A stretch of 23,490 nt of DNA, taken from a virus. Positions 20,471-23,490 of this stretch are shown here, piece after piece. The notes beneath the pieces were generated by a model. The model was not told where the DNA came from, ran no database searches, and saw nothing but the letters and a program-made list of their open reading frames with translations. Location: the IMG/VR virus record IMGVR_UViG_3300010042_000023, positions 1 through 23,490 of that record. One strand, written 5' to 3'. The position numbers and the translations under genes are program-made. Each line of letters begins with the position of its first letter. Within the stretch, counting starts at the first letter, position 1.

Positions 20471-21016
20471 TTAACGTACTCGCCATACACGGAACTCGGC
20501 AGGCACTGTAGCAAATGCAGTGCTAGCAGTAGCTTGGTTGTTATAGCAGTAGGCAGAGATAGTGGTTCCCGCCGATAGGCTCACAGTCACACTCGCAGAA
20601 GCTGAAAGACCATTCGGCGAAAAGACACCATCAATAAAGAGGGCACCAGGCGGACCGAATAAGGTAGCAGCCGAAGTGCCGAGGTAAACGGCGTAGTTAA
20701 GACCAGTGCCACCCGGCATATAGACCATGGCTGAACAGGCGTAGAGGCCCGCAGTCAGTGTGGTGAACTGATTAGAACCATTCCAGGTGATACCTGAAGC
20801 GGCAGTGATGGTAGTGCCGAAGTTGAGCTTATTAGGACCAGTGATTAGTGACTGCGTACCGGAAGCTCGATACTCACCACCAATGATTGTATTGATAGCT
20901 GCATCTACGGTAACGAACTTGCCCTCTACGGCGGTAGCTAGAGCTTGTATCTGAGCAGCACCGTTAGGCGAGTCATTTGAAACAGGATATGGAAATCCAT
21001 ATGTAGGTGTTGGCAT
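20471..21016 (-). CDS. Tail tip protein, C1q/TNF-like receptor-binding candidate
   Basis: 181 residues (MPTPTYGFPYPVSND). The N-terminus has a short attachment helix (PNGAAQIQALATAVEGKFVTVDAAINTI). Residues 50-181 are a jelly-roll pattern with LTAGLYACSAMVY, YAVYLGTSAATLF, VTVSLSAGTTISAYCYNN and a final FRVWRVR strand, resembling C1q/TNF-like heads used by phage receptor-binding proteins. It is the last gene of the virion operon, where host-range genes usually lie. Fold assignment is by eye. Confidence 0.7.
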   Translation of the reverse strand: MPTPTYGFPYPVSNDSPNGAAQIQALATAVEGKFVTVDAAINTIIGGEYRASGTQSLITGPNKLNFGTTITAASGITWNGSNQFTTLTAGLYACSAMVYMPGGTGLNYAVYLGTSAATLFGPPGALFIDGVFSPNGLSASASVTVSLSAGTTISAYCYNNQATASTAFATVPAEFRVWRVR

Positions 21017-21058
21017 TATTTCTCCTTAGTGAACTCCCTTCAGATAGGGGTTGATTGT

Positions 21059-21760
21059 TTAAAGCGGAATGATGGTAATGTTGCGTGTATCAAATCCACC
21101 GGCGATAGTGTTATCGGCGGATTTATATTTAGCAGTGAAAGTATTAAAGCCTTGATTAAGCCCATCGGCGGCAGTCAGATAGAACTGAGCTGACACACTG
21201 ACAGTAGTACCAACACCAGTAACCGCATAGCCAAAACCTAAAACAGACTTAAAGCCACTAGGCGCTATGGCACTTGCGCCAGTTACCTGAAAGCCCATAT
21301 AGCCGCCAATGTAGGCAGCCTTTGTGCCAGCATATGAAACAACGCAGCTAAGATTAAGAAGGCACTTGCGGGAAGAACCTATATAGGTGGTAACCGCAGG
21401 ACCAGGCGTAGTCAAGTCAATGAAGCTCCCGTTGTTAGTGGTGAACTCATAAGTAGCCACACTTGCTGATGCGATTTGCTGAGCAGCACCAGCACCAGGG
21501 GCAGCGATGCGACCCATGATGAAATACGTGGTCTGGTTCTTTCCTACTGCTACTACGTCACCAGGCTGATACTGAATACCGAGCCCTGATTGAAATGCTC
21601 GCACGTTGGGAACGACAGTCCCACCAATAATCACCGTGTTAGTTGCACCGATGTCATCCCAAGACTGAACAACACCTTGTTTGTACTCAAGCGAACCATT
21701 CTCGGATGGAGCGTTCTGTCCTATAGCTAGGACAGCTGCTATCTCAGCGGCTGTTGCCAT
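21059..21760 (-). CDS. Minor tail protein
   Basis: 233 residues (MATAAEIAAVLAIGQNAPSE). The first 90 residues (VVQSWDDIGATNTVIIGGTVVPNV, YQPGDVVAVGKNQTTYFIMG) form a small barrel seen in actinophage tail proteins that sit on the hub. The rest is G/T/V-rich beta structure like an adhesin. Its ATG shares one base with the stop of the gene before it (TAATG). Confidence 0.75.
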   Translation of the reverse strand: MATAAEIAAVLAIGQNAPSENGSLEYKQGVVQSWDDIGATNTVIIGGTVVPNVRAFQSGLGIQYQPGDVVAVGKNQTTYFIMGRIAAPGAGAAQQIASASVATYEFTTNNGSFIDLTTPGPAVTTYIGSSRKCLLNLSCVVSYAGTKAAYIGGYMGFQVTGASAIAPSGFKSVLGFGYAVTGVGTTVSVSAQFYLTAADGLNQGFNTFTAKYKSADNTIAGGFDTRNITIIPL

Positions 21761-22872
21761 TAAATCTCCTTCAAATACTGTTTTCTAGTTTCTATCTGCA
21801 TCAACCCTTTAGGAGATAGCGGGATAGTTAATTTCTCAATAATGTGTGTCTCTGGCGTTTCATAGTCATCGTAAGTAACTCTGATGACGTCACCAGTCTC
21901 AAGAGCTGGATTAGGTACAGTCCCGAGAGACACCGTGTATGGCAGCCCAGTTAGACCGCTAAGCATCGATAAGGCAGCAGCATCACACTGTGCCTGTGTG
22001 GTCATAAACGTAGAGTTGAACTTTCTAGGGACCTGACCAAACGGTCCATAGAAGTAGGTTGGTGAAGCAGGATCATTATCGATAGCCACACCACGGACTG
22101 GCGGTAGCTCTCCCGCAGGTTCACCAGTAGCGATTACTGCGTTATAGACAGAGTCACGAGAGATGTTCTGCGAGATCTCAGCAAGTACACCGTTACGTCC
22201 AGAGTTGATGGTGTACACGGGTGTCTTAGTTGGATCCGGACGTGACTTGATTTGCAGTCTTCCCGTGTAGTCAAAGTACATAGTCTTTGAGAACGAGTTG
22301 ACTAGATCTAGCAAGAACTTTAAGCGATCGTCATCGCATACATGCTGGATACCCAATAAGGTAGTACCGGCAGAGAAGTCATAGACCGTAGTAACACCAG
22401 GCATAACCTGCTGCACCAGTTGATCCACCACGCCTTGAACTGACGCAGAAGAACCGAAGACTTGCGATTGCAACATGAACGCATCAGCAATATTGGCCAT
22501 ACGGTCCGCACCTGTAAGCGAGATCAGACCTCTAGGCTCGTCACGCTTAGCGCTATTGATACGGAAGTAGCCGAGACCTACATACTCTGCCTTGCCATTG
22601 CCATACACGATACCGCGTTCAATGAAGAGCTCTTGACCATAAGGGCTACCCAGATCAGAAGCAGCAAGCGGGAACGAGTCAAGTCGTGCCGTAAGCGAGC
22701 ATGTAGCGTTGATATCAGCAGTAGAGTCATAGGTGACAGAACCACTCTCTACATCAATCACTGTTCCAACAGGGTTGACCCCTATCTGATTAGGGGCACA
22801 GATACGCGCTCGCAGCGCAATGTTATGAGCGTTAGGAATAGTTCCAAAGAACTGATCACTTGCTAGACGCAT
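21760..22872 (-). CDS. Tail hub protein (DUF5047-like minor tail protein)
   Basis: 370 residues (MRLASDQFFGTIPNAHNIAL). Such proteins form the hub at the tail tip of actinophage siphoviruses. It has the first segment RARICAPNQIGVNPVGTVIDVESGSV (about 22-47), the LFIERGIVYGNGKAEYVGLGYFRI strand pair, the SLTGADRMANIADA turn, and a C-terminal ETGDVIRVTYDDYETPETHIIEKLTI like the gp27/Tal hub barrels. It lies between the Dit-like protein and the minor tail protein, in standard order. No peptidoglycan hydrolase motif is seen in it. Confidence 0.8.
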   Translation of the reverse strand: MRLASDQFFGTIPNAHNIALRARICAPNQIGVNPVGTVIDVESGSVTYDSTADINATCSLTARLDSFPLAASDLGSPYGQELFIERGIVYGNGKAEYVGLGYFRINSAKRDEPRGLISLTGADRMANIADAFMLQSQVFGSSASVQGVVDQLVQQVMPGVTTVYDFSAGTTLLGIQHVCDDDRLKFLLDLVNSFSKTMYFDYTGRLQIKSRPDPTKTPVYTINSGRNGVLAEISQNISRDSVYNAVIATGEPAGELPPVRGVAIDNDPASPTYFYGPFGQVPRKFNSTFMTTQAQCDAAALSMLSGLTGLPYTVSLGTVPNPALETGDVIRVTYDDYETPETHIIEKLTIPLSPKGLMQIETRKQYLKEI

Positions 22873-22893
22873 ATCTGTACCACCTCTCGTTTA

Positions 22894-23490
22894 TTAAGGA
22901 ACAATGACTTCGCCACTGTCCGCGATTGAATCCTGAAGGTTGCTCCAAGACGACTTAGCTGTAACCACATCTGCCCACGTTGCATAAGTAGCAACAACGT
23001 CAAGCCATAGAATCGTGTCACCGGCGATAGTCACACCAGGTGCAGCTACTTCTACTAGAGGCAATGTGAACTGTCTCCACTCTGTGAACATAGAGTTCTT
23101 GGAAACAGTGATGTCACGGATAACCGCATACATCGTTGGGACTTGCTCATCTAATCCAGGAGCCTGAACAAAGATAGGCTGTCCCGTAGCTAATCGAGCA
23201 TCCATGTCTCTATACTCAGCCAACGTCTTAGTTGTAAAAACCAAGGTCAGTGATCTAGAACTTTGAACGTCGCTAACCACAACAGGGTTAGTCCTACCGA
23301 TAATGTCGAACACCTCGGTACGCGCCGACCTTGTAATCGCAGAAACATCATTGACGTCTACCTGGATATTCAAGGAGGGACGTGAAGGGTTCTTAATCCA
23401 TACACCAGTAAGCACAGGCGTAATGGTCTGTGTATCACGGGCAGAGTATGGACGCTTACCAAACATAACCGTTGCAGCTTTGGATATAGC
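22894..23490 (-). CDS. Minor tail protein, C-terminal part of the split gene (Dit-like)
   Basis: This is the continuation of the gene starting at 930. An apparent start at ATG 23466 (MFGKRPYSAR) is an internal methionine. The unique part, 23367 to 22894, adds 157 residues. The C-terminal domain (GVWIKNPSRPSLNI, then VFDIIGRTNPVVVSD, then WRQFTLPLVEVAAP) resembles the beta-rich distal tail domain that links tape measure and tail hub in siphoviruses. The next gene (22872) starts 21 bases downstream. Joining an adhesin-like N-terminus to a Dit-like C-terminus in one chain is plausible for actinophages; the domain assignment is inference. Confidence 0.8.
   Translation of the reverse strand, partial: AISKAATVMFGKRPYSARDTQTITPVLTGVWIKNPSRPSLNIQVDVNDVSAITRSARTEVFDIIGRTNPVVVSDVQSSRSLTLVFTTKTLAEYRDMDARLATGQPIFVQAPGLDEQVPTMYAVIRDITVSKNSMFTEWRQFTLPLVEVAAPGVTIAGDTILWLDVVATYATWADVVTAKSSWSNLQDSIADSGEVIVP
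23368..23490. repeat. Terminal overlap copy 2 (circular contig join)
   Basis: Exact second copy of bases 1-123. Removing it gives a 23,367-bp circle. Confidence 0.95.

Overview
The window is one complete small temperate tailed-phage genome, sequenced as a circle. Its last 123 bases (23368-23490) repeat bases 1-123 exactly, and the reading frame of a minor tail gene runs through that join without interruption. The unique circle is therefore 23,367 bp. A siphovirus of an actinobacterium is indicated by the HK97-type head genes, tape measure, Lsr2-like protein, large serine integrase, and a regulator with an N-terminal helix-turn-helix and a long helical C-terminal part of the kind common in Streptomyces. 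Streptomyces or a relative is the best guess for the host, although base composition is near 50% GC rather than high GC. The tetranucleotide CTAG is unusually frequent.

Layout. (1) The virion operon is entirely on the minus strand. It starts at the HNH endonuclease (10757) and runs through small and large terminase, portal, a 47-aa cysteine-rich protein, prohead protease, major capsid, head-tail adaptor, tail terminator, major tail, a beta-rich protein, tail chaperones joined by a -1 frameshift, a gp10-like protein and the tape measure. It then crosses the join to minor tail proteins and a receptor-binding-like tip protein, and ends at a strong terminator (20432-20460). (2) The lysogeny block (17069-20408) has a helix-turn-helix/TPR-like regulator (+) divergent from a minus-strand operon of a 51-aa zinc-finger-like protein, the serine integrase and two small proteins. 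(3) A plus-strand operon (14068-17069) holds a homing-type HNH protein, a sigma-region-2-like protein, and a run of very short, mostly overlapping genes that includes a two-helix membrane protein. It ends with a secreted HEXXH zinc metallopeptidase. (4) A minus-strand replication-like block (11502-13725) holds a winged-helix initiator-like gene with direct repeats inside its own coding sequence, a membrane/coiled-coil protein, a zinc-ribbon miniprotein and an S4-domain protein. (5) A plus-strand lsr2-like gene (10871-11275) is followed by an unusual 37-bp-period repeat array.

How it probably works. The TPR-type regulator and integrase set lysogeny. The initiator-like protein and its internal repeats are the best candidate for an origin used with host polymerases, since no DNA polymerase, primase or helicase is present. 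The virion operon makes a standard HK97-type particle, with a terminase module headed by an HNH protein as in cos phages. No recognisable endolysin was found. The most noteworthy points are the two repeat arrays, the S4-domain protein, the possible unconventional lysis set (two-helix membrane protein plus secreted metallopeptidase), and an HNH gene that appears to start at ATT.
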